Source: Sinorhizobium alkalisoli (GTDB lineage Bacteria; Pseudomonadota; Alphaproteobacteria; Rhizobiales; Rhizobiaceae). From it: a DNA stretch of 64,000 bases. How positions within the stretch are numbered: the stretch's first letter is position 1; each line of letters starts with the position of its first letter. The notes beneath the pieces are model-generated. The model was not told the origin of the DNA. It made no database searches and saw only the letters and a program-made list of their open reading frames with translations. Location of the stretch: contig NZ_CP034911.1 of NCBI RefSeq assembly GCF_008932245.1, forward strand, positions 372,001-436,000. The letters run 5' to 3'. Positions 41,681 to 53,468 of the stretch are shown here, one piece after another. The translations under genes and the position numbers were made by a program.

Positions 41681-41765
41681 TTGGCTGCTGGAACTAAGAA
41701 AGGAGTTTGTTGTTGCTTTTCAGTCCTTTATTCAGAGGCAAAGAAAAGTTTGGTAAACGAGCCTG

Positions 41766-41781
41766 TGTCGCTAAACCGACA
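41766..41781. promoter_or_regulatory. NifA upstream activator sequence of the nifH relic
   Basis: TGTCGCTAAACCGACA, a perfect TGT-N10-ACA, about 90 bp upstream of the -24 element at 41678. Confidence 0.75.
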
Positions 41782-41916
41782 AATGTCGACGCCACCGTTT
41801 GGATCGCTACACATTGCTCCTCGGGGCAGGCGGTGCCGACAGCAAAGCTCGCCGCTGCCCACGTCGGTCCTCAAGCGCAAAGAGGGCCGGTGATTAAATT
41901 ATTGACGGTTCGACCG

Positions 41917-42405
41917 TCAGGCTCGCGCCACTTCGGGATAGGCTTCGATGACAGCGATCGCATCGTCGACGAGTTTTGCACCGGCCTCAGCGAGCTTCCG
42001 AAGCGCCGCGAAGCCAAACCGGTGGACGTCGCGCACTGTTTTCGAAAATACGACCAGCCGCCCCGTCGTGAGAAGCACTCGCCCAAAGCCCTCATGGCTG
42101 ATCATCATAGTCGGCGACGCCACCAGACCGGTGCGCGCTTCGATTGTAAGCCCGACGGCGGTGTAAAAGAGGTTGAGCCTCAACATGACATCCGGATCGG
42201 GATCGCCGATGATCGGGATTTGACGGCGCTGCTCTTCGGTGACGATGAATTTGGCCAACAGCTCCACGTCCGATGCGCCGTCCTGCCATCCATAAACATT
42301 CTGCGCGCGGATCAGCCGCGTGAGGCATCTGACGAAAGGGGTGGCAAGGGCCGCCTCGTGCTCGTTGACGGCGGGCGTGCCCGCAGTGGCCGACATTTTT
42401 TTCAT
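41917..42405 (-). CDS. NifX-associated protein (DUF269), first copy
   Basis: 162 residues from ATG 42405; its start is 5 bases after the nifX stop and its ribosome-binding site lies in the end of nifX. It has [40 protein letters not shown] and [20 protein letters not shown]. Position after nifX is the standard one for this family. Confidence 0.92.
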   Translation of the reverse strand: MKKMSATAGTPAVNEHEAALATPFVRCLTRLIRAQNVYGWQDGASDVELLAKFIVTEEQRRQIPIIGDPDPDVMLRLNLFYTAVGLTIEARTGLVASPTMMISHEGFGRVLLTTGRLVVFSKTVRDVHRFGFAALRKLAEAGAKLVDDAIAVIEAYPEVARA

Positions 42406-42409
42406 GACA

Positions 42410-42892
42410 TCAGTCCTCGTCCTCGAACGGTTTCTTTTCGGCGACACCTGCTTGCGCCAGAGCCTTGCGCAGCCACGGCGGAGGAGCCGTTCTAAGCATT
42501 TTCTGGGTTCGCGAAAGCACGTCTTGAATGGGTTCAGGGTGCCCCACGCTTATCGGGTGGATTTTCGCCGATACCACCTTGGCTGCGGAAGGTCCGCCGA
42601 TAGCCACACAAAAGAGGAGGTGACAGCCGCTCAACGCGTTGACCTTCGGTGTGATCCGGTCATCGCCCTCGATCCGATGCTTCCCGGTCTCGTCGGAGAC
42701 GTCATCGAAGCTCACCGCTTCCACGAAATCCCAGCCGTCGCGCGTCACGTCGTAGACTGCAAAGTGCTTGGCCGATCCGAAATGGGCATTAAGCGCTTTC
42801 ATATCCTGCGTCGCAATCGCGATGCGCAATGCGCCGTGATGCCGCGGGTGAATCTCGTCAGCGACGAGCGACAGGCGACGAACCGAATTCAT
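42410..42892 (-). CDS. nifX: NifX, FeMo-cofactor precursor carrier
   Basis: 160 residues. The NifX/NafY-type domain is seen in [40 protein letters not shown] and [20 protein letters not shown]. NifX binds NifB-co and the VK-cluster during transfer between NifB, NifEN and NifDK. The ATG overlaps the nifN stop (ATGA), so the two are translationally coupled. Confidence 0.95.
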   Translation of the reverse strand: MNSVRRLSLVADEIHPRHHGALRIAIATQDMKALNAHFGSAKHFAVYDVTRDGWDFVEAVSFDDVSDETGKHRIEGDDRITPKVNALSGCHLLFCVAIGGPSAAKVVSAKIHPISVGHPEPIQDVLSRTQKMLRTAPPPWLRKALAQAGVAEKKPFEDED

Positions 42893-44295
42893 TCGGCATT
42901 ACTCCGCTTCCGCAGTGCATCGACCATCTCGGGCGATGGCGTGTGCTGGTTGGCCTGGAAGATGTTTGCCGCCTCGAAGATCATGTCGCGCGTGCCCCGA
43001 TAGAGAATTGTGAGCTTGTGCTGGCTGCCGAGACGATCAAATGCCGGGAAGCCGACGCGCAGGAGAGGAATGCCTAGGCGCTCCGCCGCCTGGCGGCCGT
43101 GCGAGTGGGTAACGAGAAGATCAGCGCCGCCGGCCAGATTTTCGAAATCGCCAAGATCGCCGATCTGGATCGATTCGGCAGTCACTTTCTCGAGAATTCC
43201 TGATGCACCGGTAGTGGTAACAGCCGCCACTATCTTGGCGCCAAGCCCGGTGAAGAAGGTGGCGAACTGGTAAAGCTGGTCCGGTTCGGCGGCGATCGCG
43301 ATCTTCTTGCCGGCGAAATGGAACTGTCCGTCGAGCAACGCGTCCTGCAGCTGTGAGCGGCAACGGTGGATCTTTGCCGGTGCCGGCACGCCGGAAATCT
43401 CGGAAAGAAGCGAGACGAACCGGTCGACGTTCCTCAATCCCGTCAGCGACTGGAATAAGGTGTATGGCACACCCGTCAGCTTCTGCAGCAGTTCAGCCGG
43501 CCGCCGCATATGTTCTCCGACTCCGATGCATTGCACCGCCGTGCCCAACTCCTGGATATCCTCAACGCTGGTGCCGCCATAGGTGACAGGCATCCAGCGG
43601 TCGGGCACCGTTCCGTCAAGCGAGCCGGAAACGTCCGGAAGGATCGCCGGCTTGAGCCCGAAACTTTCCACGACCTCGCGCAAATGCTCTATGTCAGCGA
43701 CCGTGAGATGCCAGCCGGGCAAGATCGCGAGTTTCTTCCGTTTCAACGGCTGCTCGCCAGGCTCTCTAATCCTCTCGATCACTGGTGCCTTTTTCGCGCG
43801 ACGCGCCTGCTGGCCCCGCCGGGTAATCCGTTCGATCATTGCGGTGACGGCCTTGGACCATCCCTCCTCGAGGGCGCCATCGAAATCCGGCGTGTTTGCC
43901 AGCACTATCTCCGTGCCAGGTTCATCCGCGCGCATCATTTTGATGTTGGCGATTTGCCTTGCGAAATCTTCAGAACGGGTTTCCGATAGAGCCGTCGTGC
44001 AGATCCCGATCAGCCGCGGGTTCGCGCGCTCCTTCAAGTTGAGAATTGCTTCTTTCAGATGGCCTGCCCCGCCCACGACTACTGCCAATTCGTCCATTGC
44101 CGTAGTCTGCAGAGGGACCGTTTCCTTGAAATGGCGTACACATAGAACCAACGCGAAGCTGGTGCAGCCTTGGCTGCCGTGGAACAGCGGAACCGCACCC
44201 TCCACGCCGAGAAAGGCTAACGCGGCACCCAGCGGCTGGGACGACTTGAGCGGATTGACTGTTGCTGATTTGGTTTGGGGATAGACGTGAACCAT
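42889..44295 (-). CDS. nifN: NifN, FeMo-cofactor scaffold beta subunit
   Basis: 468 residues, full length. A NifK-related protein that forms the NifE2N2 scaffold. It shows QPLGAALAFLGVEGAVPLFH then GSQGCTSFALVLCVRHFKET (cluster-ligand region near residues 25-60) and GICTTALSETRSEDFARQI. It lies 10 bases after nifE and overlaps nifX. Confidence 0.96.
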   Translation of the reverse strand: MVHVYPQTKSATVNPLKSSQPLGAALAFLGVEGAVPLFHGSQGCTSFALVLCVRHFKETVPLQTTAMDELAVVVGGAGHLKEAILNLKERANPRLIGICTTALSETRSEDFARQIANIKMMRADEPGTEIVLANTPDFDGALEEGWSKAVTAMIERITRRGQQARRAKKAPVIERIREPGEQPLKRKKLAILPGWHLTVADIEHLREVVESFGLKPAILPDVSGSLDGTVPDRWMPVTYGGTSVEDIQELGTAVQCIGVGEHMRRPAELLQKLTGVPYTLFQSLTGLRNVDRFVSLLSEISGVPAPAKIHRCRSQLQDALLDGQFHFAGKKIAIAAEPDQLYQFATFFTGLGAKIVAAVTTTGASGILEKVTAESIQIGDLGDFENLAGGADLLVTHSHGRQAAERLGIPLLRVGFPAFDRLGSQHKLTILYRGTRDMIFEAANIFQANQHTPSPEMVDALRKRSNAE

Positions 44296-44305
44296 TTACT
44301 TTTCC

Positions 44306-45796
44306 TCAACACTCAGCAAAGTCACCGACGTCGTGCCGGCGAGTTTTTGAGGGCGCGACACCCGCAGCTTCGCTGAGCGTGTGCGCGCTTGGTTGTTCCT
44401 CCGCATGAGAATCGATTTCCCACGGTGCGGGCTCCCGTACTTCGGACCAGATAGGGTTGTGAATAGCCAAGTCGATCTGGCGCACGAGCTCCACCATGCC
44501 GTCATAGCCGGCATAGGGATGGTGGCGCTCCTGGTTGATATCAAGCCAAGGTGTCTTTGCCTTCAACGCAATGAACTGGGTGCGCCCGCCTGACAGCATG
44601 ATGTCGGCCTTGTGCTCTGAGAGCATGGTGTAGAGCTCTCGAGGCGCCATCGACTCGAACATGTGGTGCTCGTCCTTCAGCACCTGCTTGATGCGCTCCT
44701 TATCTCCAGCCGTCGATTTCTTGACCGAGGTGCCGACGATCTCCATGCCGATCTCCATCAATGCATGTACAAGCGACCAGGACTTCACGCCGCCGCTGTT
44801 GATAAGCACCCGCTTGCCTTGGAGCCGGGGGCGATATACCTCAAGTCTTTTCCACGCAATCGCCTCCTCCTCTGCAATGAGTGTATCGGTGCGAGCGAGG
44901 ATCTGTGCATCGGCACCTCTCTTTACGAGCAGCTCCGCAATCCGTCGGAGAGCTTCCGAGGTGGCGGTGATGCCGTAGAAGGACCCCTCAAAGAAGGGGA
45001 TTTGCCAACGCTCTTCCATTTTCCGAGCAAGGTTGATGAGTGCCGTCGAGCACACCAACATGGCTGCGCGTGCGCGGTGCGAGCAGGCAACATCTCGGTA
45101 GCGCGCGTCACCAGGAATGCAGGCGCGAACACGGATGCCAAGCCGGTCCAAGAGTGGCCTTATCAACCAGAACTCGCCAGACAGATTGAACTCTCCAAGG
45201 ATATTGATGTCGTAAGGACCGACATCATCAGGCTCCATGGTGCCGATGACGTGATCGAGCAATGCCTCGCCGGCGAGCTTGTTGCCGAGGTTCTTTGAAC
45301 CGACGAAACCCGGCGCATTGATCGGCACCACCGGTAAGCCGAATTTTTCCGCCGCGCGCTTGCAGACGGCCTGGATGTCGTCACCGATGAGTTCGGTTAC
45401 GCAGGTCGCATAAACAAAGATCGCTGGCGGCGCATACGCTTCCTTGATCTGGCGCAGCGCGTGGAACAGCTTCCGCTCGCTCTGCCCCGTGATGATGTCG
45501 AGTTCGGTTAGATCAGTGGTGAAGCTGGTGCGCCACAGCGTGGGACCGGACGACGCCGTACCTCGGTTGTCCCAGGAATTGCCTTCGCAGGCGAGCGGTG
45601 CATGAACGAGATGTGCCACGTCGGTGATCGGCTGCAGCACAATCTTGGCGCCATCAAAAGCGCAGCCGCCGGCTGCCGCGCCGGGAGTCAACGGCTTCGA
45701 ACAGCCCTTTTTGCGCGCCTTGTCATCCTTGGCCCGATTTATCTCGCAGGCGGGCTCGTCGAAAACATCCTGGATTTTAGCAGTGGGCGAATGCAT
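44306..45796 (-). CDS. nifE: NifE, FeMo-cofactor scaffold alpha subunit
   Basis: About 496 residues from ATG 45796 (MHSPTAKIQDVFDEPACE); the frame starts seven codons earlier. NifD-related, with GGCAFDGAKIVLQPITDVAH, LACEGNSWDNRGTASSGPTL, YATCVTELIGDDIQAVCKRA and a long Ser/Glu-rich C-terminal tail. It lies 59 bases after nifK. Confidence 0.96.
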   Translation of the reverse strand: MHSPTAKIQDVFDEPACEINRAKDDKARKKGCSKPLTPGAAAGGCAFDGAKIVLQPITDVAHLVHAPLACEGNSWDNRGTASSGPTLWRTSFTTDLTELDIITGQSERKLFHALRQIKEAYAPPAIFVYATCVTELIGDDIQAVCKRAAEKFGLPVVPINAPGFVGSKNLGNKLAGEALLDHVIGTMEPDDVGPYDINILGEFNLSGEFWLIRPLLDRLGIRVRACIPGDARYRDVACSHRARAAMLVCSTALINLARKMEERWQIPFFEGSFYGITATSEALRRIAELLVKRGADAQILARTDTLIAEEEAIAWKRLEVYRPRLQGKRVLINSGGVKSWSLVHALMEIGMEIVGTSVKKSTAGDKERIKQVLKDEHHMFESMAPRELYTMLSEHKADIMLSGGRTQFIALKAKTPWLDINQERHHPYAGYDGMVELVRQIDLAIHNPIWSEVREPAPWEIDSHAEEQPSAHTLSEAAGVAPSKTRRHDVGDFAEC

Positions 45797-45855
45797 TGCG
45801 CCGGTCTCCAATTCCATCGGAGGACAGCTGGCCGCCTCTCGGCCAACCGCCGCTT

Positions 45856-47397
45856 CTACCGGGTGAGGTCATATGAGTAGTCTGTCACTCCGACCTTGAT
45901 CGTCTCGCCATCGAGCTTGTCGAGAATCTTGTCGAGGATCGTCGTCAAGACGCGCAGCCCCCCTTGGTAGCCCATGAGCGGGAAACGATGGTGGTGGTGG
46001 CGATCGAAAATCGGAAACATAAGCCGGACGAGCGGCGTGCCGGCATCGCGCTCGAGGTACTTGCCATAGGAATTGCCGATCAGCAGGTCTACCGGCTCGG
46101 TGAAGAGCAGCGATCGCATTGCCCAAAGATCCTTTCCAGGCCAGACTTGGGCATCTTTGCCGAAGGGAGAAGATGCAAGCAGCTCCTTCATCTCGGCTTC
46201 CCAGGCGGTCGTGCCGTTGGTGGCGAGGCAATGGATGGGTTCGCCGCCGGTTTCCATGATGAACCGGGCTGCGGCGTAGACGAAGTCAGGATCGCCGTAG
46301 ATTGCGTATTTTTTACCGTGCAACCAGGATTGGCTGTCCGCCATGGCGTCGATCAGTCGGCCGCGTTCCAAGCGTATTGTCTCGGGGATTTCCTTGCCGG
46401 AAATCTCCGACACCTTCATCAAGAACTCGTCGGTTGCCTTGACCCCGAGCGGGTAGTGGAAGGAGGCGGTAGCCTGCTCGAACTCCTGGCAATAATCGAG
46501 CGTCTTGCGGGTATTGTAGTGCTGCAGCGAGAGCGTCGCCTCCGCATTAAGTGCCGCTCTTACGTCTTTGATTTTCGTGCCTCCGTCATACATGCGGAAT
46601 TCGCCGTCGGACGGCGTATCGAATTGGTCGGAGGCATCCTGGATGAAGGTGTAGGACACGCCCATAAGGTTGAGCAGACGCTTGAGTTCGCGATTGTTCC
46701 CGACGCAGAAGCCATCGAAGCCCGGGATGATATTAATCGTGCCAGCCGCCTCCGTACGCTCCTTGCCTTTCCAGAAGTGCTCCAGGATGCCTTTGACCAT
46801 GGCGTCATAGCCGTCGACGTGGCTGCCGACGAAGGCAGGCGTATGGGCGAAGGGCACGTCAAATTCGGGAGGGACTGAGCCTTCGCTCTTGGCGTTCTCA
46901 ATGAAGCCATGCAGATCGTCACCAATGACTTCCGCCATACAGGTGGTAGAGACGGCAATCATCTTCGGGTCGTAGAGCGCGTAAGTATTGGCGAGCCCAT
47001 CGACCATGTTCTTCAGGCCGCCGAACACTGCCGCGTCCTCAGTCATCGAGGATGAGACTGCCGATGAAGGCTCCTTGAAATGCCGCGAAAGGTGCGACCG
47101 GTAATAAGCAACGCAGCCCTGGCTGCCATGCACAAAGGACATGGTCCGCTCGAATCCCGCGGCGGCGAATACCGCGCCCAGCGGCTGGCAGGCTTTGGCT
47201 GGGTTCACCACGAGCGCTTCGCGGGCAAGATTCTTTTCGCGATATTCCCAGGTCTTGGTGTATTCAGCTTGGTCAGTGACGATTTGATCGGAGTGAGGAC
47301 ATTCGAAATTCAGCTTCTTCTCCGCTAGCATCTTTCTGTATTCCGGCTCGCGGAACAAGGGAGCATGGTCAAGAATCTTTTCGGCCGATTGCGGCAT
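45856..47397 (-). CDS. nifK: NifK, nitrogenase MoFe protein beta subunit
   Basis: 513 residues from ATG 47397 ([15 protein letters not shown]). P-cluster ligands are visible: [40 protein letters not shown] and [20 protein letters not shown]. It forms the MoFe tetramer with NifD and receives electrons from NifH. About 100 bases after nifD. Confidence 0.97.
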   Translation of the reverse strand: MPQSAEKILDHAPLFREPEYRKMLAEKKLNFECPHSDQIVTDQAEYTKTWEYREKNLAREALVVNPAKACQPLGAVFAAAGFERTMSFVHGSQGCVAYYRSHLSRHFKEPSSAVSSSMTEDAAVFGGLKNMVDGLANTYALYDPKMIAVSTTCMAEVIGDDLHGFIENAKSEGSVPPEFDVPFAHTPAFVGSHVDGYDAMVKGILEHFWKGKERTEAAGTINIIPGFDGFCVGNNRELKRLLNLMGVSYTFIQDASDQFDTPSDGEFRMYDGGTKIKDVRAALNAEATLSLQHYNTRKTLDYCQEFEQATASFHYPLGVKATDEFLMKVSEISGKEIPETIRLERGRLIDAMADSQSWLHGKKYAIYGDPDFVYAAARFIMETGGEPIHCLATNGTTAWEAEMKELLASSPFGKDAQVWPGKDLWAMRSLLFTEPVDLLIGNSYGKYLERDAGTPLVRLMFPIFDRHHHHRFPLMGYQGGLRVLTTILDKILDKLDGETIKVGVTDYSYDLTR

Positions 47398-47499
47398 ACT
47401 GGTCACCCTTTTTCATCTGGCCTCGTCAAACGGCGGCACAGGAAAACTTTTTGAGACGTCGGGTCTCCCGCGGGTTCCTGTCCGCGGAAGACCACGCTT

Positions 47500-49014
47500 C
47501 TATTCGGCTGCAACCGCTGCCGCAGGCGTGGTCACTTTCTTCCAGGGCGCGCCGTAGAGGTCCCAGACCGGATTGTTGATGGCCAGGTCCATGTCGCGGG
47601 CGAAGATGGCGAAGCCGTCATAGCCGTGGTACGGGCCGGAATAATCCCATGAGTGCATCTGGCGAAATGGTATGCCCATCTTCTGCACGGGGTACTTTTC
47701 CTTGATGCCGGAGCCAACCAGATCGGGACGAATCCTCTCGATGAACTTATCCAGTTCGTAACTGGTTGCGTCGTCATAGATCAGCGTGCCTTTCTTCACG
47801 TAATGGCCGGTGCGCTGATAGTCATCGTTGTGGGCGAATTCGTAGCCGGTGCCGACGATCTGCATGCCGAGGTCTTCATAGGCGGTGATGACGTGACGGG
47901 GGCGCAAACCGCCGACATAGAGCATCACTCTCTTGCCCTGCAGGCGCGGCCAGTACTTGTCGATCACGGCGTCGACCATCGGCCGGTACTTGGCGATGAC
48001 CCTCTCGGCCCGTTCTTCGATCGTCGGGCCGAAATGCCTGGCAATCTTGCGCAGAGAGGCCTCGATCTGGGAGGGGCCGAAGAAGTTATATTCCATCCAG
48101 GGAATGCCGTATTTTTCTTCCATGTGCCGGCAGATGTAGTTCATCGAGCGGTAGCAGTGGATGAGGTTAAGCTTGGCCTTGGGGGCACGCTCCACTTCCG
48201 CGAGCGTCGCGTCCCCCGACCAGTTGCCGACGACGCGCAGACCCATCTCTTCAAGCAGGATGCGCGAGGCCCAGGCGTCGCCGCCGATGTTGTAGTCGCC
48301 GACCACGTTGACATCGTAGGGACCGGCTTCGAACTCGACGTCCGTCTTGTCGTCCGCCTTGTCGAACACCCAGTCGCGGATGGCGTCGTTGGCGATGTGG
48401 TGGCCGAGCGATTGCGAGACGCCGCGGAAGCCTTCGCAGCGTACCGGCACGATTGTTTTTTCGTACTCCTTGGCCTTCTTGCGCGAGACGGCCTCGATGT
48501 CGTCGCCAATGAGACCGATCGGACATTCGGACTGGATAGTGAAGCCCTTGTTCAAGGGAAACAGTTCCTCGATCTCATCGATGATCTTTTCCAGCTTTTT
48601 GTCGCCACCGAACACGATGTCCTTCTCCTGAAAATCGGAGGTGAACTGCATCGTTACGAATGTATCGACACCTGTCGTGCCGACATAGTAGTTGCGGCGC
48701 TGCGACCATGAATATTGACCGCAACCGACCGGCCCATGCGAGACATGGACCATATCCTTGACCGGGCCCCAGACCACGCCTTTCGAGCCAGCATAGGCGC
48801 AGCCGCGGATCGTCATTACGCCTGGAATGGACTTGATGTTCGACTTTACGTCACATTCGGAGATGGCCTGGCCTTCCTCGCCGGCCTCCTCGCTATCGGA
48901 TGCGACACTGAGGTGCTTTTGGCGACGTTTCGCCGCTTTGTTTGGGTAATGCGACAGCACTTGCGTGATAAGCTCCTCATGGAGAGCACTGTCATTCTCG
49001 TAATCGAGGCTCAT
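47500..49014 (-). CDS. nifD: NifD, nitrogenase MoFe protein alpha subunit
   Basis: 504 residues. P-cluster Cys regions [40 protein letters not shown] and [20 protein letters not shown]; the FeMo-cofactor Cys in [20 protein letters not shown] and cofactor His in [20 protein letters not shown]. All key residues are present. 99 bases after nifH. Confidence 0.98.
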   Translation of the reverse strand: MSLDYENDSALHEELITQVLSHYPNKAAKRRQKHLSVASDSEEAGEEGQAISECDVKSNIKSIPGVMTIRGCAYAGSKGVVWGPVKDMVHVSHGPVGCGQYSWSQRRNYYVGTTGVDTFVTMQFTSDFQEKDIVFGGDKKLEKIIDEIEELFPLNKGFTIQSECPIGLIGDDIEAVSRKKAKEYEKTIVPVRCEGFRGVSQSLGHHIANDAIRDWVFDKADDKTDVEFEAGPYDVNVVGDYNIGGDAWASRILLEEMGLRVVGNWSGDATLAEVERAPKAKLNLIHCYRSMNYICRHMEEKYGIPWMEYNFFGPSQIEASLRKIARHFGPTIEERAERVIAKYRPMVDAVIDKYWPRLQGKRVMLYVGGLRPRHVITAYEDLGMQIVGTGYEFAHNDDYQRTGHYVKKGTLIYDDATSYELDKFIERIRPDLVGSGIKEKYPVQKMGIPFRQMHSWDYSGPYHGYDGFAIFARDMDLAINNPVWDLYGAPWKKVTTPAAAVAAE

Positions 49015-49113
49015 TCGCCTGCCCCTTTTCGCGGTTCGGGTGATGCCTCCAAGAGGAGGCAGCGTTGGTGGAATGTTGCGCCGGGTAAAGTTCCGACTTC
49101 GTCTGCGAGGCAG

Positions 49114-50133
<1,020 letters not shown>

Positions 50134-50200
50134 CTACATTGTTGTAGGGTATCAGTTACTTATGCGGAAAGGAGACCCCCCGCGTCACAAAGCAAATCCT

Positions 50201-50216
50201 TGTCTCGGAACCGACA
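50201..50216. promoter_or_regulatory. NifA upstream activator sequence of nifH
   Basis: TGTCTCGGAACCGACA, a perfect TGT-N10-ACA, about 95 bp upstream of the -24 element. Confidence 0.85.
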
Positions 50217-50603
50217 ATTGTGACCAGCAATTGTCTTATAGCGTCGCCTATCAGACGTTAGGATCCGACAAGATGATGCTGCCGATCAGGGCTGAGGAGG
50301 GGGTTGGGAGCGCTCTTCTCGCGAAGGCCTTGTCAACTCGAAGTGCCAGCCGTTCGATCAAGTGTGCTTCACACTGCTTTCCCGGCCCTCACTTGATTAA
50401 ACCGCGATTGAAATCGGCCATCGGAGCTCAAATGGGTACCGTGGTATGAATGTGCATGCGTCCTATGACGATCCACGAGCTGGTGCTTCCGGAAGAGCTC
50501 AGCTCCAATGTGTGCCCGGCATCTGGAGGCCCGGCTTGCACTTGCCGGGTACTGCGATAGCGCGTGAGGAAGGTGAGCTGATCTGAAAGTCAGGCAGACA
50601 ACT
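50217..50603. other. No gene seen
   Basis: Interval between the nifH control region and the luciferase-like gene, both on the minus strand. I see no coding sequence, hairpin or further NifA site. Confidence 0.3.
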
Positions 50604-51659
50604 TCAAGTGTCCGGCTGCCCGAGCGATTTCTGTACTGCTGGGATGATCCTGTCTCCCCAGAGCTCTATCTGGCGCAGCATCGTTCTTTGGTTCAAATCT
50701 CCCAACTGCGTCTGAATTGCAATCTGGTCCGGCTTCAAGACTTCGATCTCCTCCAGAAGGCGATCAATCACGCGATTTATGTTCCCGATGGGCAGGTTCT
50801 TGCGCATAGTATCGAACGAGAGGTCCTGATGCGTCGGCACCTCCTCCAACATGTAGCCGTCCTTGCTCTGTTGCCGACGCTGATGCAGGGCCTCGGACAG
50901 CCGGCGCTGAAAGCGGGCGTTATCGAGATAGCGGTTGATTTCCGCGCCAACATCGCTGGCATAGCAGCAGCGCAAAAGCGACAGCTTGGCGTCACGGACC
51001 TTTTTGCCCTCGGATACAGCGGCGGTCTGGATGATGTCTCGCAGCAGGCCCAGAGTTTCCAAGCCCTGATGGAGGGCCGTAACGAAAAGGTTGTGTCCCT
51101 CACGATAGGCTCGGCGCATTGTTTTGGAGGACCCGGTGGCAATCCAGATCGGCGGGGTTGGCTTTTGAAGGGTGCGCACCGAAATCGCCGTCGCAGGTAT
51201 CTGCGTGTAGTGACCATTGTGGGAAAAGATCTTTTGCGTGAGACCCTTGAGCAAGATGTCGAGGTATTCCGAAAAGACGGCCGGCGCCTCATCTACATTG
51301 ACGCCGAAGCGGTCGAATTCAAACTGCTGGTATCCTGAACCAACGCCGAGCTCGAGTCGGCCGTTCGCAACGATATCGACAAAGCCGATTTCCGCCAGCA
51401 GGCGCTGCGGTTGATAGAGTGGCAGCACGCAGACCGCGGTGCCGAGGCGTATGGTGCTCGTCAATCCGGCACAGTGGGCGACCATCAGCAAGGGCGACGG
51501 GACGAGGCTGTAGTTGTTGAAGTGGTGCTCGGCGAACCAAGCTGTGCGGAAGCCAGCCTGCTCCGAAAGAACGGCCTGCTCTACTGAGTTGCGGATGACG
51601 CTATCGGAAGATTGATGATAGCCTCGCTGGGCAGCCAGAATGAACGTTGCGAACTCCAT
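50604..51659 (-). CDS. Luciferase-like (LLM-class) flavin-dependent monooxygenase
   Basis: 351 residues, a bacterial-luciferase-type TIM barrel: FRTAWFAEHHFNNYSLVPSP (the EHH active-site region, about residues 39-50), RLGTAVCVLPLYQPQRLLAE, GRLELGVGSGYQQFEFDRFG and PPIWIATGSSKTMRRAYREG. Such enzymes oxidise aldehydes, alkanesulfonates or other small substrates with reduced FMN from a separate reductase; the flavin reductase at 32693 is a possible partner. It follows the double SDR gene by 177 bases and probably shares its NifA-type promoter. The counterpart in NGR234 is y4vJ, by recollection. Substrate unknown. Confidence 0.88.
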   Translation of the reverse strand: MEFATFILAAQRGYHQSSDSVIRNSVEQAVLSEQAGFRTAWFAEHHFNNYSLVPSPLLMVAHCAGLTSTIRLGTAVCVLPLYQPQRLLAEIGFVDIVANGRLELGVGSGYQQFEFDRFGVNVDEAPAVFSEYLDILLKGLTQKIFSHNGHYTQIPATAISVRTLQKPTPPIWIATGSSKTMRRAYREGHNLFVTALHQGLETLGLLRDIIQTAAVSEGKKVRDAKLSLLRCCYASDVGAEINRYLDNARFQRRLSEALHQRRQQSKDGYMLEEVPTHQDLSFDTMRKNLPIGNINRVIDRLLEEIEVLKPDQIAIQTQLGDLNQRTMLRQIELWGDRIIPAVQKSLGQPDT

Positions 51660-51836
51660 GGTGTCTCCTTGTTTGCGGAAGGGACGACACAGCTCGTGAT
51701 GACCCGGCGGTCAGTACGGGCATGTAGGCGTGCCTGGCACGACCTCGATTCACGAGCACGCTCCCATGATCGATGAAGCGACTCGTTCGAAGGGGTCTCA
51801 TTGTGGTTAAGAGCTCCACAGCTAACATGGGAATTC

Positions 51837-53468
51837 TCAGCTCCCCGCGTCTCCGGACGAGCTCCAGCCTCCGTCCACGTGCAGGATCGAGCCGTAGATG
51901 TAGGAGGCATCAGACGATGCCAGAAAGTAGACGGCTTCGGCGACTTCCTCCGGTTCCCCAAACCTGCCCAAAGGGATCTCCTGTCGGAGCGATCTCGGGC
52001 GTGTGCCTGTAGGCGTCTCGCACTGGAGGTCGCCAGACGCGCGGATGTGACCTGGAGCGACTGTGGCTATGCGGATCCCAAGCGGCCCGAATTCGGCCGC
52101 CATGCACCGGGTAAGCATATCCAGGCCGGCGTTGTACGCGGCGTAAGCATGCTTCATCGAGAGAGGTAAGAGCTTGCAACTCGTTGCGAGATTCAGGATT
52201 ACACTACCAGGTCGCATCGATATCGCGGCCTCGCGCACGCAGGTGAAGGCGCCAGTAAGATTTATCCCCAGAGTGTTTTTGAGCCCTGCCGTGGCCTGCT
52301 CAAGATCGGGGGCGAATGTGCCATTCACGCCAAGGCCGTTGACGAAGACGTCGATGTGGCCGAAGCGTTTCCGCAATTCTTCGAAGAGCGCGACGACCTC
52401 GCTCTCGACTGTCCTGTCCACGCGTTTTGACAGGTGCTTGTCGCCGAGCAAGTCAGCCAGCTTTACCGCTGCACCACCGTCTCCGTCAGCGATCACAACC
52501 GTATCGCCGCTCGCGGCAAAGCGGCGAGCGATAGCCGCGCCTATGCCTTTAGCACCGTCCATGACGACCACCGTTCGCGCATCGGTGTCCTCGACCGGGC
52601 GTAAGAGTTCTGCTCCGGGCGTCCTACCCTGAGTTGGGTGGGCTTCACCTGGTTGGTTGAATGACATCCAGCCACCATCGACTACAAGCGTCGATCCGGT
52701 GATGAAACCTGCCTGCTCACTGGCCAGGAAGTGCACGGGTCGCGCGATCTCGTCGGGACGAGCCAGTCGGCCTATCGGCACGCGGCGCCTTATTGCCCTG
52801 ACGTCCAACTTGCCAGCTGTTTCTAATTCCGCGACCATTGGCGTACGCACGTAACCGGGGGCTACCGCTGTCACGCGGATGCCGCGCCAAGCCCATGCGC
52901 ACGCCATCGTTTTCGTGATTGAGATCAGCGCAGCTTTCGAAGCGGCGTAGCCATTGCGCTTTGGGTTGCCGAGGAGGCCAGCAAGCGAAGCGACGTTGAC
53001 GATGGCTGCGCCAGGTTTCATCAGCTTGGCGCTTTCGCACGCCATCGAATACGGCCCGATGAGGTTTACTGCTAGAGCGCGTTGAAAATCTTGGATGGGA
53101 GTGTCGACGGTCGCAGTCATCGTCGGCCCTATCCCCGCATTATTGACGAGCACTCCAATCCGCGAGAATCGTTTTTCCAGAAGGGTACAGAATGCGAGGA
53201 CATCGTCGTGTCGCGACACGTCGAACTCAAGGCCGAGATGGGGCTGGCCGAGACAAAGGCCCAGTTCGATCACACCGCTGTCTGGAAGGTCCACCGCGAC
53301 TACAATGTCTCCACTCGTGGCAAAAATATCGACCAGCGCACGGCCGATACCCCCTGCCGCACCTGTCACGATGATGACCCGCCCTGGCTTAACCGGGCAG
53401 TCGTCCAGGCGTGTCTTCACCGGGCAGGCGGTGGCGCGGGGAAAAGGAGGGTAGCGAAGTCGAATCAT
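51837..53468 (-). CDS. Tandem short-chain dehydrogenase fusion
   Basis: 543 residues with two SDR domains. Domain 1 (about 28-270) is complete: VTGAAGGIGRALVDIFATSG (cofactor loop), LVNNAGIGPTM, and catalytic Tyr-x3-Lys in GYAASKAALISITKTMACAW. Domain 2 (about 295-543) keeps the fold and GAKGIGAAIARRFAASGDTV, but TG is replaced by DG, NNAG by NGLG, and YxxxK reads AYAAYNAGLD with Asn for Lys, so it is probably non-catalytic. The ATG overlaps the stop of the SnoaL-like gene (TAATG), indicating translational coupling. The corresponding NGR234 gene is y4vI by recollection. Substrate unknown; context suggests oxidation of a small alcohol in bacteroids. Confidence 0.9.
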   Translation of the reverse strand: MIRLRYPPFPRATACPVKTRLDDCPVKPGRVIIVTGAAGGIGRALVDIFATSGDIVVAVDLPDSGVIELGLCLGQPHLGLEFDVSRHDDVLAFCTLLEKRFSRIGVLVNNAGIGPTMTATVDTPIQDFQRALAVNLIGPYSMACESAKLMKPGAAIVNVASLAGLLGNPKRNGYAASKAALISITKTMACAWAWRGIRVTAVAPGYVRTPMVAELETAGKLDVRAIRRRVPIGRLARPDEIARPVHFLASEQAGFITGSTLVVDGGWMSFNQPGEAHPTQGRTPGAELLRPVEDTDARTVVVMDGAKGIGAAIARRFAASGDTVVIADGDGGAAVKLADLLGDKHLSKRVDRTVESEVVALFEELRKRFGHIDVFVNGLGVNGTFAPDLEQATAGLKNTLGINLTGAFTCVREAAISMRPGSVILNLATSCKLLPLSMKHAYAAYNAGLDMLTRCMAAEFGPLGIRIATVAPGHIRASGDLQCETPTGTRPRSLRQEIPLGRFGEPEEVAEAVYFLASSDASYIYGSILHVDGGWSSSGDAGS

